From NCBI GenBank assembly GCA_036583965.1, contig JAZBQD010000030.1:84386800-84450799 (forward strand): a stretch of DNA of 64,000 nucleotides, given 5' to 3'. Of the stretch, positions 35,880 to 48,514 are shown in pieces. Every line of letters begins with the position of its first letter. Position 1 is the stretch's first letter. The notes under the pieces were generated by a model. The model was not told the origin of the DNA. It did not search any database and worked only from the letters and a program-made list of their open reading frames with translations. Source of the stretch: Prunella strophiata (lineage: Eukaryota; Chordata; Aves; Passeriformes; Prunellidae). The translations under genes and the position numbers were made by a program.

Positions 35880-37069
35880 AGAACGGGTTGAATACAGCTA
35901 TTGAGATGGAGATACAGGAGCGTTAAGAGTGTTCCCCAGAAATCCCTCTTTTTTTAATTTGTTGCAAAAGGATTGCTTCATAAACTGCTGGGCTCACAGG
36001 CATTTTTGGATAAGAAACAAATGAAAACTACTGAAGTATGTTCTGCTGGGCTTGGATGACTGTCTTGGAGGCACTGCGGGCTGACTGTAGATGCATTTTC
36101 CTATACCTCAACCACAGCAACCTTTGGCAAATAAAACCCAATAAATTGGCTGTTGGCAGATTCAGGCATTTTGCTTTCCATCTTGCCTGTCCTGTGGAAT
36201 AACTTGTTTTTGTGAGAGAGCTGAGTTACAGCAATTGTATGGAGTTACACGAGCTGCACCAGAGACTTCCCTGAGATGGCACAGGTGTACACGCCATGAG
36301 AATTTGAACCATTTCCTTGGTGACAGTGAAGCAATGCTGCCTGTGCACAAGTAAATTGCACAGCTTCCAGACCATCTTGTTTGTCTTCCTTGGGTGGTAG
36401 GTGCTGCCCTGGAGCTGTGCAGTGAACCATTTATGCTCTAAGTCAGCAGCTCTCATATTAGCAACCACCCAGAGAGCTGGATGTCACCCTGTATTGGACT
36501 GCAGTTAATGAGCTGTAGACACACTTTTTCCAAGCCAGGGTTAAAGAAAGATGTCATTACTATATACTGCCATTTGGGAACCAGACCAGGAAAAACACTT
36601 TTATATCTGTCTTCTTTCACATTTCACTCTTCACATGTCTTCCATATTGATTCTGTTTTCATTTCCAAAGGTTTTGTTTGTTTTTAGCTTAAATGCAGTT
36701 TATTCTTAAGCTAGTGAAGCCAGGAAGAAATTTTTGTGAAGGGCACAACCTGATTGCATGCTGCCAATTTGGGTGATGGGACTCCACAGAGTGGTTTTTT
36801 TTAATGCTTCAAACCTGGGTGCTGTTGTGGACCCAGAGCAAAACTTCTGGATAATTCCCTTATTGTGAACCCACCTCAGTCCAACCACACGCACAGTTCT
36901 CCACCTTCCACGTTGAGATGAGTTTATAAACACCTTCTTGTGCTGGAAGTGAGACCTGTGCCTGTGAGACAGAGCTGCCCTGGAGCCTCCCAGCTCCTCT
37001 CCCTGCCCAGGTGTTTACAGGCTGGGATGCAGCCAGCAGCCCTGCTCTAGACAAGCTCAGTTCATCCTG

Positions 37070-37200
37070 TGCGTATCTTTCACTCCAAGGCATGTTCTCC
37101 CAAGGTGTTAAGCATCTTTCTCCCATGTCTTGAAACCCTCTCCAGTTTTTGGTGTTCTTGAAGAGTGCAGAGCTGCTCATCAGGGCTGAAAACAGAGGTA
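37070..37200 (-). mobile_element. Possible decayed CR1/L3-type fragment
   Basis: The plus strand reads GGCATGTTCTCCCAAGG, then AGCATCTTTCTCCC, AACCCTCTCCAGTTTTTG and TCTTGAAGAGTGCAGAGCTG in the order seen in reverse-complemented old CR1/L3 elements (the segment that in better copies precedes GTGCCCAAAACTG). The match is weak and short, and no tail or RT motif remains. It could be chance similarity. Confidence 0.35.
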
Positions 37201-37739
37201 ATGGAAGCCTCTTGCACCCACAGACTTGCTCTGGTTAAATGCCCATGAGTATCTTGTGGCCACAGGAAGTTGCCTGAGGAGATCAGGTCAGGCAATTATC
37301 ATAAGTGATTCCTAACATGCCGTTCTCTCACTGCACTGTTCTGTACTCCTCACTGTTCCTTGGGGCTTTGTTTGAGGATTGCCTTCCAGTGTGGATTTCT
37401 GAGGGATTTAAAATCACTTGTAAACTGCAGCTTGAGTGTTTCTCTATAAATCTGCAATATAAATGTATGAATGTGATTTTCACTGTCTGGTTCATATTTA
37501 TTTAAGATTTACAGACTGTAAGACTTAAAAGGGTCTTCCTTTCTTCCCATTTTGGAGTTGGTTATCATCAGAGTCACATCTTTTAAGAAATTGTAAAACT
37601 CCTTCTGGATTTCATGATTTCTCTGAGGCCTTTCAACACCTCAGTATTAATTTTTCACCCTGGAGTTTTATTATTATATTCTTGGCACACATTGTTCTTT
37701 CTCCTCTGCTTTGCCCATTAATCCTTATTAATCTTCAGG

Positions 37740-37995
37740 GGCAACACAATCTAGTGACTTGAACATGGCACCTGGGAGTGAAAGACCCAAGTGCTAATCC
37801 TGACTTTGCAGCTGACTTGCCATTGTGGCTTCAAACAAGCCACATCTCAGTCACAGTCTCCCTGTCAGTTCTACAGAGATAATAATTCTTGCTTAGCTCT
37901 ACCTAAATACCTCTCAGGGGCATTGTATTAAGTAGTTAATACTTGTAAAGTGATTTGGATCTCCAAATTGCTGTATAATCAGCATGGGTATTAAC
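37740..37995 (+). mobile_element. MIR-like SINE (CORE-SINE)
   Basis: This segment follows the MIR layout in order: a tRNA-related left part with TGGGAGTGAAAGACCCAAGT and GCTAATCCTGACTTTGCAGC, the core region GACTTGCCATTGTGGC then CAAGCCACATCTCAGTCACA, an A/T-rich GAGATAATAATTCTTGCTTA (the counterpart of the usual GATAATAATA), and a LINE2-like end TTAATACTTGTAAAGTGATT followed by a GCTGTATAATCAGCATG-type ending. Divergence is high, as expected for an ancient amniote insertion. Non-coding. Boundaries are approximate. Confidence 0.72.
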
Positions 37996-38395
37996 CATAC
38001 AGAGAATTTTATAAATCTGTAAATGCTGAGTCTTCTGTCCTGCATCTGCTCAGATTTTTCCTTGCAGTCTGGCCCCAAAAACCATGCAAGATTTCAACAC
38101 AGATGAGCTAACTTTAATATTTTCCAGTGGAGATGAGCAGAAGAAAAATCCTTGTTATTTTACATTAATAAAATGGTTAATTTCCAATGCCACTGTTAGG
38201 AAGGTCTCAGTCATTGCAAACAAAGCAAGAGGGAAAACCCCCTCTGTCTCAAAAGAAGTAGTCTCCTTATCCAGGAAAAAGTAACGTGGTTGAAGTGCTG
38301 CTTGCACTTAGGCTATTGCAGACAAGAATTGTCACTGTTGTGCCACAGGCTTTAAAAGATTTATTGGGAAGTCTGAAAAGCTCAGAAATTAAAGT

Positions 38396-38398
<3 letters not shown>

Positions 38399-38438
<40 letters not shown>
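38399..38438. repeat. T homopolymer, 40 bases
   Basis: An uninterrupted T run lies between AAAGTAGG and GTTTGAGAAG. It reads as poly(A) in the gene's transcript direction. No source retroposon was recognised. Confidence 0.95.
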
Positions 38439-38439
<1 letters not shown>

Positions 38440-38631
38440 TTTGAGAAGTCCATGTATGTGAAAATAGGGGAAAGACAAGCCTAAATTCCCCAAATAGTGG
38501 TAACACTTCCCAGGGATATGCTATGTCAATCAACTGTGATGCATTTGCTACTACCCAAGGATCTGCTTGGATTGTGCAAGGAAATAAAAAAGAAGACAGG
38601 GGTAACACCCTAGGCTGATTGAAACCAGTGG

Positions 38632-38690
38632 TTAAACTCCCACTGACTTCAGAGGAGGCAGTTTTCATCCTAGGTGCAAGAGAAATCGTA
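38632..38690. repeat. Possible fragment of an ancient palindromic repeat
   Basis: The phrases TTAAACTCCCACTGACTTCA and GGCAGTTTTCATCCTA resemble one half of the same class of amniote palindromic repeats as at 30703-30811. The opposite arm is not visible and the match is weak. Confidence 0.3.
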
Positions 38691-40203
38691 GCAATGGCTT
38701 CCTCAGTCTCTTTTTCTTAAATGGTAGTTTTGATGGATTGGCTTCTGAATATTTTTACTTATTTCTCATCATGCTCTAATATAGCTTCTACTCCCTTTAT
38801 AATGTCTTTCTCCCCACAATTTATTTTCTTCATTAATTTTTTCCCCTTAATCCCTTTACCCTTTTGTGTTCATTTGTTTTCTGACATGCTCTCAGCTGCC
38901 TCTCTCTATTTCTGCTGTCTCCCACCTCTGTGCAGCACATCTCCTTCACTCAGCTCCTCATGCTGACATCAATGGCCAAGGGGAGAGAAGTGAGCTTGAC
39001 CTTCTGCCTTGCAGGGAGCAAGAGGCAGCTCCCAGAGAGGCAGTGAGACTGTGGTTGTGTGCATGCCTGAGTGTGTGCACACGTGTGAGAGAGACACAGC
39101 TTTTAATAGCTGGGATGTTACAAACAGCACTGATTGTTTGTGACTGCTGGTTATTTGACCATTCTCTTGTAGGCACGCTGGAATGCATTTGCCTGAAGGC
39201 AAACAGAGCTCGGTGGCCAGGCTTGAGCAGGACCAAGGCTCAGGCAGAGTGTCTGCCTGCAGCAAGGGCTCTCTGCAGCAGGAGGAAAAGTGCACAGCCT
39301 GGAAGGCTTATGAGAGACAGGGACAAGCAAAATCCAGCCTGGAAATGTTGGATCTAATCCTTCCTTATGCCTCAAGTTAGCCAACACTGCTCAATTGATT
39401 GCAGTAGGATATGTTCCCACGCCAGTCAAAACAGATGTTCATACAGTAATTCTACTTCACCAGGGGAAAAAGTTCTAATAAAATATTTCAAGAAGATGGG
39501 GTTAAGAATGTTACGTCAGATACAGAAAGAAGTCTTGGAAAAAAGTGATATGAGTGGAAAAGGGCAGACTTTGGAGATTTACCAAGTTAAAACTTAGCTT
39601 AGTCACAGCATCCACATGAAGAGACAAGGAAGATGCCCTTACACTTTAAATTTAATTTCCTGTCTATTTTGGAGTTTTGTTGCTAAGAAGCATGCAGATC
39701 AAAGTGCCATGTTCAAATGTCCCCAAATTTTGTGCATGTCCAAGATCCAAGCAGGTCTCTAACTTTTTTCACTGTCATTTTTAGTTGTGGCATTCAAATT
39801 TAGAGCTTGATCCTGCCTGCCAGCCATAGAATCTGATTTTGTAAGATAGGCAGTGATGTGAGCCAAGTTGGCAGGACAAGACTGAGCTCTTATTTTGTTT
39901 CATCTGACAGTTTCAGTGAGGCAATCTCGGTCTTCTTGTCATGCCTTGTGGAAGTGCAAATTTAGATGTCATGGAGATTTTAAAATCAGAGACTGGCAAA
40001 TCACAAAAAAACCTTGGCTCAGCTGGCTTAAATCTTACTCTGGATTCTAGTTAAGTTGGATACCAAAAGAATTGCTTCTCTAATACACAGGAAATAATGG
40101 ACTTACCCAAGTTAAGTAAGGCTGTTGCAGTGCCTATTCCTCCAGTCTAAAAACACACTCACATCATAGTGACAGGGGGCTGAACAGAACATTTGGATTA
40201 AGT

Positions 40204-40217
40204 AAAAAAAAAAAAAA
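40204..40217. repeat. A homopolymer, 14 bases
   Basis: A simple A run is preceded by GGATTAAGT and followed by CCACTTGAGC. Confidence 0.9.
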
Positions 40218-43200
40218 CCACTTGAGCTTCCAGCCATTCCTTTACCCAAAACTTAATTTTTTCCACTTTTGCTTATCTCTGATTTGTGTGGTTTTGGTTG
40301 CAGTCAGACTCTTGTGTAGCCAGACTTCATGAAATAAGTTTTCTGTGTTCAGTGGAGTGAAAAACTTCTCATCAGAAAGATATTTTCCTCCAAGTTTATC
40401 AAGGCATTTTTTTTTTGAGAGAAATTCATTTGCAGAAATGATGCAGGCTCTGTGCTTTTTCTCTAGACCTGAATGTTCTCATCTCCTTTTTCACTCATTT
40501 TTCTTTCTGATCAAGCATCAAGTATTGCACTGATGAAGAGGTGAATAAAAGAGAATAAAACACTAAAATGACATAATGTGGTTAAAATATTTGGACATGG
40601 CATATGTGAACACAATTAGCACTGTCTAAAAATGGTTCTAATAATGAACAGGGCTATGCAGTGTTGTGTTGCAATTTGCCCAATAAAACTCTTCTCTCTA
40701 GATATTCCTGCCTCTAGATATACTCTGCTCAGTTAATCTTTGGCTTTGGAAAGTGCTCTCTTAACAGGTCTTAAAGAAAGCTTTGCTCCTTTATCAATTT
40801 GTTTCAGAATTCATTACAGATGGCTTCAAATTAGCTGAAATATTACATTTCATATGTGGAAGTACTGTTTATAATGACTCTACCAAAAATCATTCCTTCT
40901 GGGAGAAGGTAGATATGTGACTGTACATTTCAGGATGATTTTCCTGTTTTTTGCTGATTGCCACTCCATATCCAGAAGTGAAAGGGAAAGTCCCACACCA
41001 GTTGCCATCAAGCAAATAGATTACTTTTGTCCTGTTGCAGTGTTGGGACAGATTTGGCTTGTCCTAAATGCCTGTGCTGCTGACAGCCCTACCAGAGAGA
41101 TTCATTTCCAGCAATGCCCTGGTAACCCTCAACGCGTACATGATGGGAACAAAACGTAGGCATGTGTGTTCCCACGGGAGCTACAAGTGTAACTTGAATC
41201 AGCATCAGTTTTTATGGCTCAACCATGATCAGGGTGATGCTGAAGCATGGACAGGTCCCCCAGGGCCAGCAGCCCACCCCGACTGTCCCTGGGCTGCCGT
41301 GGGTGGGAGGCAACCCCGAGATGCCCAGGAAGGCGCCAGGCTGGGTGGGCTTCCAGCACCCTATGGGGCTCGAGTGGTGAGCCAGATCAGGCTGACAAGA
41401 CTTTCATTTTACTGTGCTAAAGCTGTGAACTTTCTGAGGCTGCTCTTCCCCCGAGGTCTCCTGTGAAGTGACAAGGCTTTCTGTTTGTCTTGGCTTGCCT
41501 GTGGAGGGGCTGGTTTCACTTACACTGCTCACACCCTGCAGGGCCAGTCTGTCCTTGTCCTCTCTTGAGGAAGGTGGCCACTTGCAGGCAAATGCTGCCT
41601 GATCTCTTCCTTCAGTGCAGGACACATAAGCAAAATGAAGGAACTTGAGAGGATTGATTGCTGCCTCCCTGTGCACTCTGCAAGGGGGGCATCTTAAGCC
41701 CCTGCGGTTACCTGCCGCCACAGGAGAGCAGTCATACTATTTTTTCTTTGAAAAGAAAAATCTTGTGTCTTCCCTTTCGAGATCAGCCGGGACTAGAGTG
41801 CAGAGCCATGTCCCTGGGAGTGTGTTCTGATTGCTTCTTCAACTTCTGTTTATACAATTTTACAAAATTTTGGCAGGAATCAAGAGCACATACCAGGGTG
41901 TTGGCTTTTATGAATCTCGTGGGATGTGAAAGTCAAGCTGACTCGATGAACTTTGGTTACATATTCCAGACAAGCACAATGACTCTATTTATTCAGACTT
42001 GGCAGCCAGAATGCAGATTGACTCTGTGGGTAATAAATTTTCACAGCCACAAAACTTCAGCGGCAACCAACCTGATCCTGTGCAAAAAAAATGCATATGA
42101 GGAAGCAGACTTGGGTTGCAAAAATATGCTAGATTATTATTCCATGTATGCATACCAGTCAGCTAATTTATTTGGCTATTGATTGACACGAATTGCACAA
42201 ATGATGCCAGGGATCTTTCTCCCCTTAAAGGAATTATTTTCTATTACAAAATGTTCATGTTGTAAAAGGACAAGTGAGGGGGGGGAAAAGAGAATTGTTC
42301 ACATTACAATTGACAATCTCTTTTTAATATTTCACCCAAGACTGATTTAAGTTATCCAGTGACCTCTATGGAGAAGAGCAGGGTATTATAATGGGGACTG
42401 TTTCATGTGCTATGCCACACTTCAAAGAACCAAAAGGCAATAACCACTACAATTCAGTAGTCTGAACAATCTTAAGTACAATTTTGACATCTTCATGCTA
42501 CAAAGCTTCAGATGCTTTCTGGGAGAGATGATGATGAAATTATTACTCTATGTGTTATAAATCAGAATGAATTGGCTCTTTAACTTGCAGATTTATGTTA
42601 ACTACCTTGGTATCTGCTAATTGCATGCTCTTCAGATATTGATTGAGGATTAAAAAATATATTTTCTTCAATCTGTGTGGTGTAAAATATGCCAACAGGA
42701 AATTTTCTCTCTGCATATTAGATCCTATGATCACTGCCTGTAAAATTGAAACGATCAGTTTAAATGGATAAACTATGCTCATTAAAGAGGAAAAATACAT
42801 TTATGTAATTAAAATTACGAGACTAATATGTGTGGATAATATAATTACTGTGGGTGCACATGTACTCAGCTCAAACCCAGCCTCTTTGGCTTCTCCTGGG
42901 TCTGTGAAAATCTCACTACCTTAATTGCTGGTGTTGAGGGAAGGGCTGGGAATGTTTTGCCCACTGCAGTCTTGAAGCTTTTAATCATGCCTCTGTCTTG
43001 CATTTGGCCTCCCTCATCCATGGCTCACATTCCTTGGTTTGGTCACAGCACTCTGAATGCCAGCCTTGGGAGCACAGAAGCACCTGTCCCCCTTTGCACC
43101 ACTTCAGAAACTTCCCATTCACTGCTTGGCAATTTCAGACTTCAATGCAAAATCTCCTCCAAAGTTTTCAAAGTTTTTCCCCCTTAACTTCCCCATTTAG

Positions 43201-44675
43201 AAATCAGCAGAATTAGAAGCTTCCCAGCTTGTGTACAGCTCACCTTCAGCTCTTTGAGAAACTGGACTACTTGAATGAGTCTGCTCAAAGGTTAATTTAT
43301 TACATGAGGAATATCTGGGAATCTCTCATGTACTGTTCCTATCCATTAATCTCTGATTTTTTTTTTTTTCCTTTCCTGTTTCTGAGCTCAGGAGATAGGA
43401 GATTAAAGAGCCTCTGAGTTAGGAAGTAAAAGGAAACGAGTTCTGCTGACATTTAAACACTCAGGTTCATCTGAGCAGTTATTGGAACAGAGAGTCTTTT
43501 TTGTGTCTATTTCCTGCAAGGTGGATGGAAAGGTAGTTTTGTTTTTTCAGCAGGTATATTTATTTAGGATTGTTCATTAAGCAAACCTGCAGGTCTCAGC
43601 TAAGGTTCTACAGAGCATTTCATACAGCAGGAGCTAGCCTGTTCCTCTGTGAGATTTTGTCTGTAGAGCCAAGTTAGGAAAAAAATTGTGACTGGGAAAG
43701 GGGACCAAATAAATAAGTAATTTCCAAAGGCATGTTCATGCTAGGGCCTGTGAAGATTAGAAGTGAGTTGTGGGATCTCAGCCCTGCTCTTTGCCGCATG
43801 GGTGGTGAGCTCTGTCCTGGCTCTGCAGAGCTTGCTGGAGCACAGAGGTGAAAGGCCCAGCCTGTATCAGCTGCATCTTGGAGCCCTGGTGGCTGAGCAG
43901 AGCCCTGGCACAGCACACAAACACACACAAGATGTTAATAATCACAAGTCATAGTGCTAAACCAGAGATCCCCGTGTGCCTGCCTGATCGGCAGGACTTC
44001 TCCACAATCCCTTCTCTGCCTAAGCTACTCATGTTCTTTATGCACAATAAACACTTTCACATGTCCTTTTCTGCTTGCTATGAAGCAAACCAGAATCTTT
44101 TCTCTCTGGCTCTCCCAGCCTGTTTCACTCTGATATCCATTACTCAGGATCCTGTCTCCCTGCCTGAAGGACATCTCTCCTGGCCAGCAGCTCCTGCCTC
44201 CCCTGGCTGCAACATCATGGCACCTTGGTCTGCTTTTGTTACTCTTCAGTCACCCCTTCCATCCCTCACTTTACTTTGTCCTATGCTGTCTGTGAGCTGT
44301 ATTTTAAACTATCTAGACAAGCAGGAAGAGTAATTAAACGTGAAGTGTTTCAGGATGAAATATGTTAAACAAAAAGAAATTGAATAAATATGTAAATAAT
44401 AGAATCTGTGTGCTGAATCTTAGCATCAAGAAGCTCTGGTCAAAATAGATGAAACAGTGGTTTTGTATAAATATTAAAAAGTTTTGATTTACCAGTTGTT
44501 TGGAATATATTGTAAAACAGAGACATCTAATAACAAGAGTTAAAGAAAATCATGCCTATCCTATGAACCTAGAATTATTTGTATAAGTTCCTGAATTTCA
44601 AAAGTCTAGATATCCATCCAGCCTACCCATCTAGGTACTCCAGTTACCCATGAATGAAATAATCATATTTGAAGC

Positions 44676-45236
44676 TCACATGGCTTTGCCCCAGCCAGCA
44701 ACAGTACCATACAGCTGCTTGCTCACTCCCCCTGCCCCAGTGGGATGGGGAGAAGAGGCAGGAAAAAAAAAAGTTTGTGAGTTGATATAAAATAAATAAA
44801 GTAATAACATTGTAAGAATAATAATTGCAATGAAAAGGGAGACAACAAAAAGAGAGAAATAAATTCCAAAAAAGGAAAAGTGATGCAAAATACAATTGCT
44901 CAGCATCCACTGTCTGATGCCCAGCCCATTCCCAAGCAGTGATTGGTGCCTCTCAGCAAACTTTCCCCAATTTATATACTGGAAATGATGTTCTGTGGAA
45001 GGAAAATCCCTTTGGCCAGTTTGGGGCAGCTGTCCTGGCCATGGGCACCCTCCAGCTTTTGGTGCACCTGCTCTCTGGTGGAGCAGGAGACACTGAAAAG
45101 TCCTTGACTCAGGGTAAGCCCAGCAACAACTGAGATATCAGGGACTTAACAATGCTGTTCTCACACTGAATCAAACCACAGCACTCTACCAGCTACTAGG
45201 AAGAAAACTGACTCTATCCCAACCAAAACCAGGACA
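44676..45236 (-). mobile_element. Solo LTR of an avian endogenous retrovirus, sense to the gene
   Basis: Read on the minus strand this element starts TGTCCTGGTTTTGGTTGGGA at 45236, a start I recognise from a common passerine LTR. It continues with CCTAGTAGCTGGTAGAGTGC and AAGTCAAGGACTTTTCAG, and has a TATA box (TATATAAA, complement of 44971-44978) followed by GGGCTGGGCATCAG-type R/U5 sequence. It ends with TTGCTGGCTGGGGCAAAGCC near 44676. There is no adjoining retroviral gene sequence on either side, so it is a solitary LTR left by recombination, about 560 bp long. The left boundary and target-site duplication are not resolved. It lies in the A-B intron, in the same direction as the gene, about 0.9 kb downstream of exon A. 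Superfamily (ERVK or ERVL-like) is uncertain. Confidence 0.82.
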
Positions 45237-46172
45237 GAAAACCATATTATATCTGTGAGATGTAATCAGGAGCAGTACTGCCCTCGTATACTCTGGTGAA
45301 GGCACAGGTCGTGCATTTTAGGGAAAGAAGGAAGGGAAGGGGGTCTTGGCCTCTCATTCCCAACCAAATCATCCTATGCCAGGATACTGAGAAGGAGAGA
45401 ACACAGCACAGCACTGCTTGGCAACAAGGCACTCAGCTGGTCATGGGAAAGTCAAGCTCCAGCCCTATTCTACTGAGTCCTTAACTATTTAGACAAAACA
45501 CAACAATATTTTAAGGAAAAACTGGGAGACACCTCCTATAGCAAACAATACCCAGCTCCCCTGACACACAGAAAACATTGGATGGTGTATCTGCTGCCAG
45601 TCAGGTAGTTCAGGGTGTTTAAAACACAGTTGCTGTAATCACTGTGTTACAGAGTGAATCAAATGCACAGCCAAGGCTTTTTCTCAGTTTTCTTTAGCTT
45701 TCTTAGCAGGCATGGGCCACGCAGAGTCAGGACCAAAAATGCTCAGAGGAGAGGCCAGGGCTGGGGGGATGCTGGAGGCAGGTAAGAGATAAGCAGCCCA
45801 GCAGCTAATCCCCAGGGCCAGCTCATGATTGCAAAGTTGGCCTGAACCCTTAATCCAGAATTCCTGTTTCTCCCCTCCTCGGCCACTCTTTAAAACAAAA
45901 GAAATTCAAATCAGAAAGAAGCTGATACAAAAACCTTCTGGGTCACATCAAGGTAATAAATCAAGAGCACTGCAGCCTGTTCCCTACCAATCCAGCAGTT
46001 AGCACACGCAGGCTGGCTCTGAGCAGCAACATCTGTTACTCCAGTTACAGTACTGCCATGTATTTTGATAACCTTTCTGTATGTTTAGAAAAAGCATTAG
46101 CAAAATATTTGCAGTAGCTCAGTCTCGACATGAAACATGCTTCAAGTGACACGTTACTTGTCTGGTTCTTAC

Positions 46173-46224
46173 CTGGTCATTCTCCTCTTCATCACTGCTT
46201 AACTTGAGGTCATCTTCTAGCATT
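46173..46224 (-). CDS. AFF3: AFF3-like internal exon A (52 bp)
   Basis: This is an internal coding exon of an AF4/FMR2 family gene, read on the minus strand. It contributes one base completing the previous codon, then 17 codons containing LEDDLKLSSDEEEN. This acidic motif is found in AFF proteins just C-terminal to the region that binds ELL proteins in AFF4. The acceptor is a TTGCAG preceded by a modest pyrimidine tract (TTCTGCTTGC), and the donor is CAG followed by GTAAGA, close to consensus. The exon ends on a codon boundary, which matches the start of exon B at 31396. AFF proteins are nuclear scaffolds that bring P-TEFb, ELL and AF9/ENL together to promote transcription elongation; that role is family knowledge. 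The SSDEEE stretch fits a casein kinase 2 site, which is inference. AFF3 is preferred over AFF1, AFF2 and AFF4 because of the DEEEN ending and the exons that follow; family assignment is firmer than the paralogue. Confidence 0.86.
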
Positions 46225-48499
46225 CTGCAAAGCAAGCAGAATAAATTATAACTTATCAAAATGCTTTAGATTGCATAGTTTCTCAGAGTTACTGTAAACA
46301 TTTAATAATGTAAATAGAAAGAAAATATATTTTATCCCAGTAACTTTGTAGCTGTGACACTTTATATCTTATCAAGTTGCTATCAGTTAACTTTTTAATT
46401 TATTTCCTACTATTGCTGCCTAAAAGAAAATGTTTGTTAGAGTAATAAATGGGTTTTGCAAAGATTCTTGTTATTGTAATCACTGACAAACAATTTTTAT
46501 ATGCTAAAAATAATATATTTGATGCTGACAGGTCAGTAGTCTCCCTGAGAGGAATTTTTTTTGTCCATTTGGCTTTGAGCTTACAAAACAGAAGTAGATG
46601 TTTACACTGGCAATACTGCAGCACAAAATAAGGTTCAGTGAGATGTTTCCCAAAGGCCACTTTTACTTTATTACATGTTTGTTGTAAAATTGACTTTGAC
46701 TGAAACAATTAAAACTAAAATATATTTTCTCAGTGCACAAAAGTATCCACAGGATTTCACTGTCATGTAAACAGAGAAAATAATGCATCTTTTCTAATGA
46801 GGGTTTCATCCTGCCTTCCCATACTGTTTCCCTAACTTGATTAAACTGGTTCACAAAGAAGAGTAATCTGGTTTTATCTCCATGAATTTTTACAATCTAA
46901 AATTAAGTAACCAGGAGTTAAAGGAGTTGAAGACGTGCAAAGATTTCCCCCAGTGCTTGAAAAGTCTTAGAGAATAGGACCTATTTTTAAAAATGTGCCT
47001 CGGTAATAATAGTAATAATTCAGAAAGTTGCTAATTTTTCTTGCACTCTGGGAAAAAAGAATCTGTAATTTCATCTCAGCTCCAGAAGAAAGCTTGGTGA
47101 GCAATTCAAACACATCCTGTGCCGTGGGTGGTCCCCGGAGAGCAAGTACTGCAAGAAGACATATGTAGTAATTTCAAACCACCTCCTTGTACTTGTGCCT
47201 AGATCTTCCAAGAGCGTGCCTGAAAAGCATGACTCTTACATGGGCTGCATGGTGTGCTGTGTCTGAAAAGAGCACAGAGCCTCACCACGCTCTCCTCAGC
47301 TCCCTGCCTGGTGCTGCTCTCACAGCTGCTTCCCCATCTCCCCAGGGCACCTTTCAGGGAATGTAGGTGTGTAAGAGCAGGGCTGGGGGTCAGAGCAGAA
47401 ATTCTTGCTAGTTCATCTCTTCAAGATTCTCCTCTTGCTTTCCCCCCACATTTCCCTCTACTTGTGCCAACACTTCTCCTCTGTAAAATCAACGTATCAA
47501 ACTCAGCAAAATCTCTTGGCAGTGCAGACACCTCAAATATACAGGACACTCACTGAGTTGGAGGGACTTGACAATCTCCCAGCAGGACTTGCTTATGTTT
47601 CATCTCAAAGAATGTCCATTGTCAGGAAAAAGCTCTCTCTGCCATCTCCCTTTGATGACCATATCAATGCAGGCACTGGCCCAGCTAACAAGCCCTGTTG
47701 AGAAGTGGGCAAACAGGACAGGTATGATGACACAGGATACAGCTCCTAGGAGCCAAACCTATGTCAGAGAGGCAAAACTTCCTGTAAACACCACAAGATC
47801 CATCATACTGGCCTTGGATCCTGTCACTTACAGGGATCCAAAAAATCTTCATAATTGCTCATTCTTTTAATTGGATCTGTTCAAGCCATCCCTGAGAAAA
47901 CAGTGCATGAAAATAGAAAGCTCAGATCTGGGATTTGGCACCTATGTGATGAAATCTGCACTGATAGTGATTTAACAGAAAGTGGTATGCTTGTGTGAAA
48001 AGGAGAACTCCCAGGGTGTCCCTTCCTGCTCTTTCTTGAGTGCATGAATTTCTGCTAGTGATGTGGTAGTTAAGTACACTTACTTTAGGTTTAGCAGTTT
48101 AGTTCTCCTAAATGGATGCTAAAAAATCAAAAGCATATAATGAAGCATTCTAGACACCTCTGTGTATTTATCAATGTCCTGGATTTTTGTATTAACATAT
48201 AAAAAAGTGTTTTGCGAGCTTGTCATTAGAAGCAACTAGGATATTTAGAAGCTTTCAGGATGTGTGGCCATGTGAGACAAGGACTACAATCCAGTACCAT
48301 CCACACAAAGGAACAACAAACAGCAGCACTGATCCTTCAAGCTCTCCTTGCTTGTACATCTTAGACCATCTTTATCTTCCCTGTCTGTTTTTCATTTCAG
48401 AAGTGCTGCTTTCCAAGAAAAGCACTGCCTGCCTGGGGCTCACGGCCCCTTTTGGAACTACCATCAGGCTACAAACATGCTCCTAACACTGAGGATAGG

Positions 48500-48514
48500 A
48501 AAAAAAAAAAAAAA
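48500..48514. repeat. A homopolymer, 15 bases
   Basis: A short A run lies before CCAGGTCATC; a T run of 12 follows about 27 bases later (48542-48553). The facing A and T runs could pair as a loose hairpin. Confidence 0.9.

Larger units (their letters stand above)
31397..46172 (-). other. AFF3: Intron between exons A and B (14,776 bp)
   Basis: This is intronic sequence of the AFF3-like gene. It contains a divergent tandem duplication (34511-34660), a 32-bp-period direct repeat with a 14-bp palindrome (35824-35879), a possible decayed CR1/L3 piece (37070-37200), a MIR-like SINE (37740-37995), a T run of 40 bases (38399-38438), an A run of 14 (40204-40217), and a sense-oriented LTR (about 44676-45236). 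The remaining sequence is AT-rich with no supported exon. The longer open frames (38866-39357 and 41658-42182) show no recognisable domain and no splice context. Confidence 0.8.

Noticed and set aside
36226..36468. Overlapping minus-strand open frames of 61 to 80 residues, considered as a retropseudogene
   Set aside because: No known protein recognised, no poly(A) tail or target-site duplication.
38866..39357. 163-residue plus-strand open frame
   Set aside because: Cys- and Arg-rich reading without known motif; lies opposite other open frames in a GC-richer patch, typical of chance.
41658..42182. 174-residue plus-strand open frame
   Set aside because: No recognisable domain, no homologue that I know, and no splice or promoter context; expected by chance in 64 kb.
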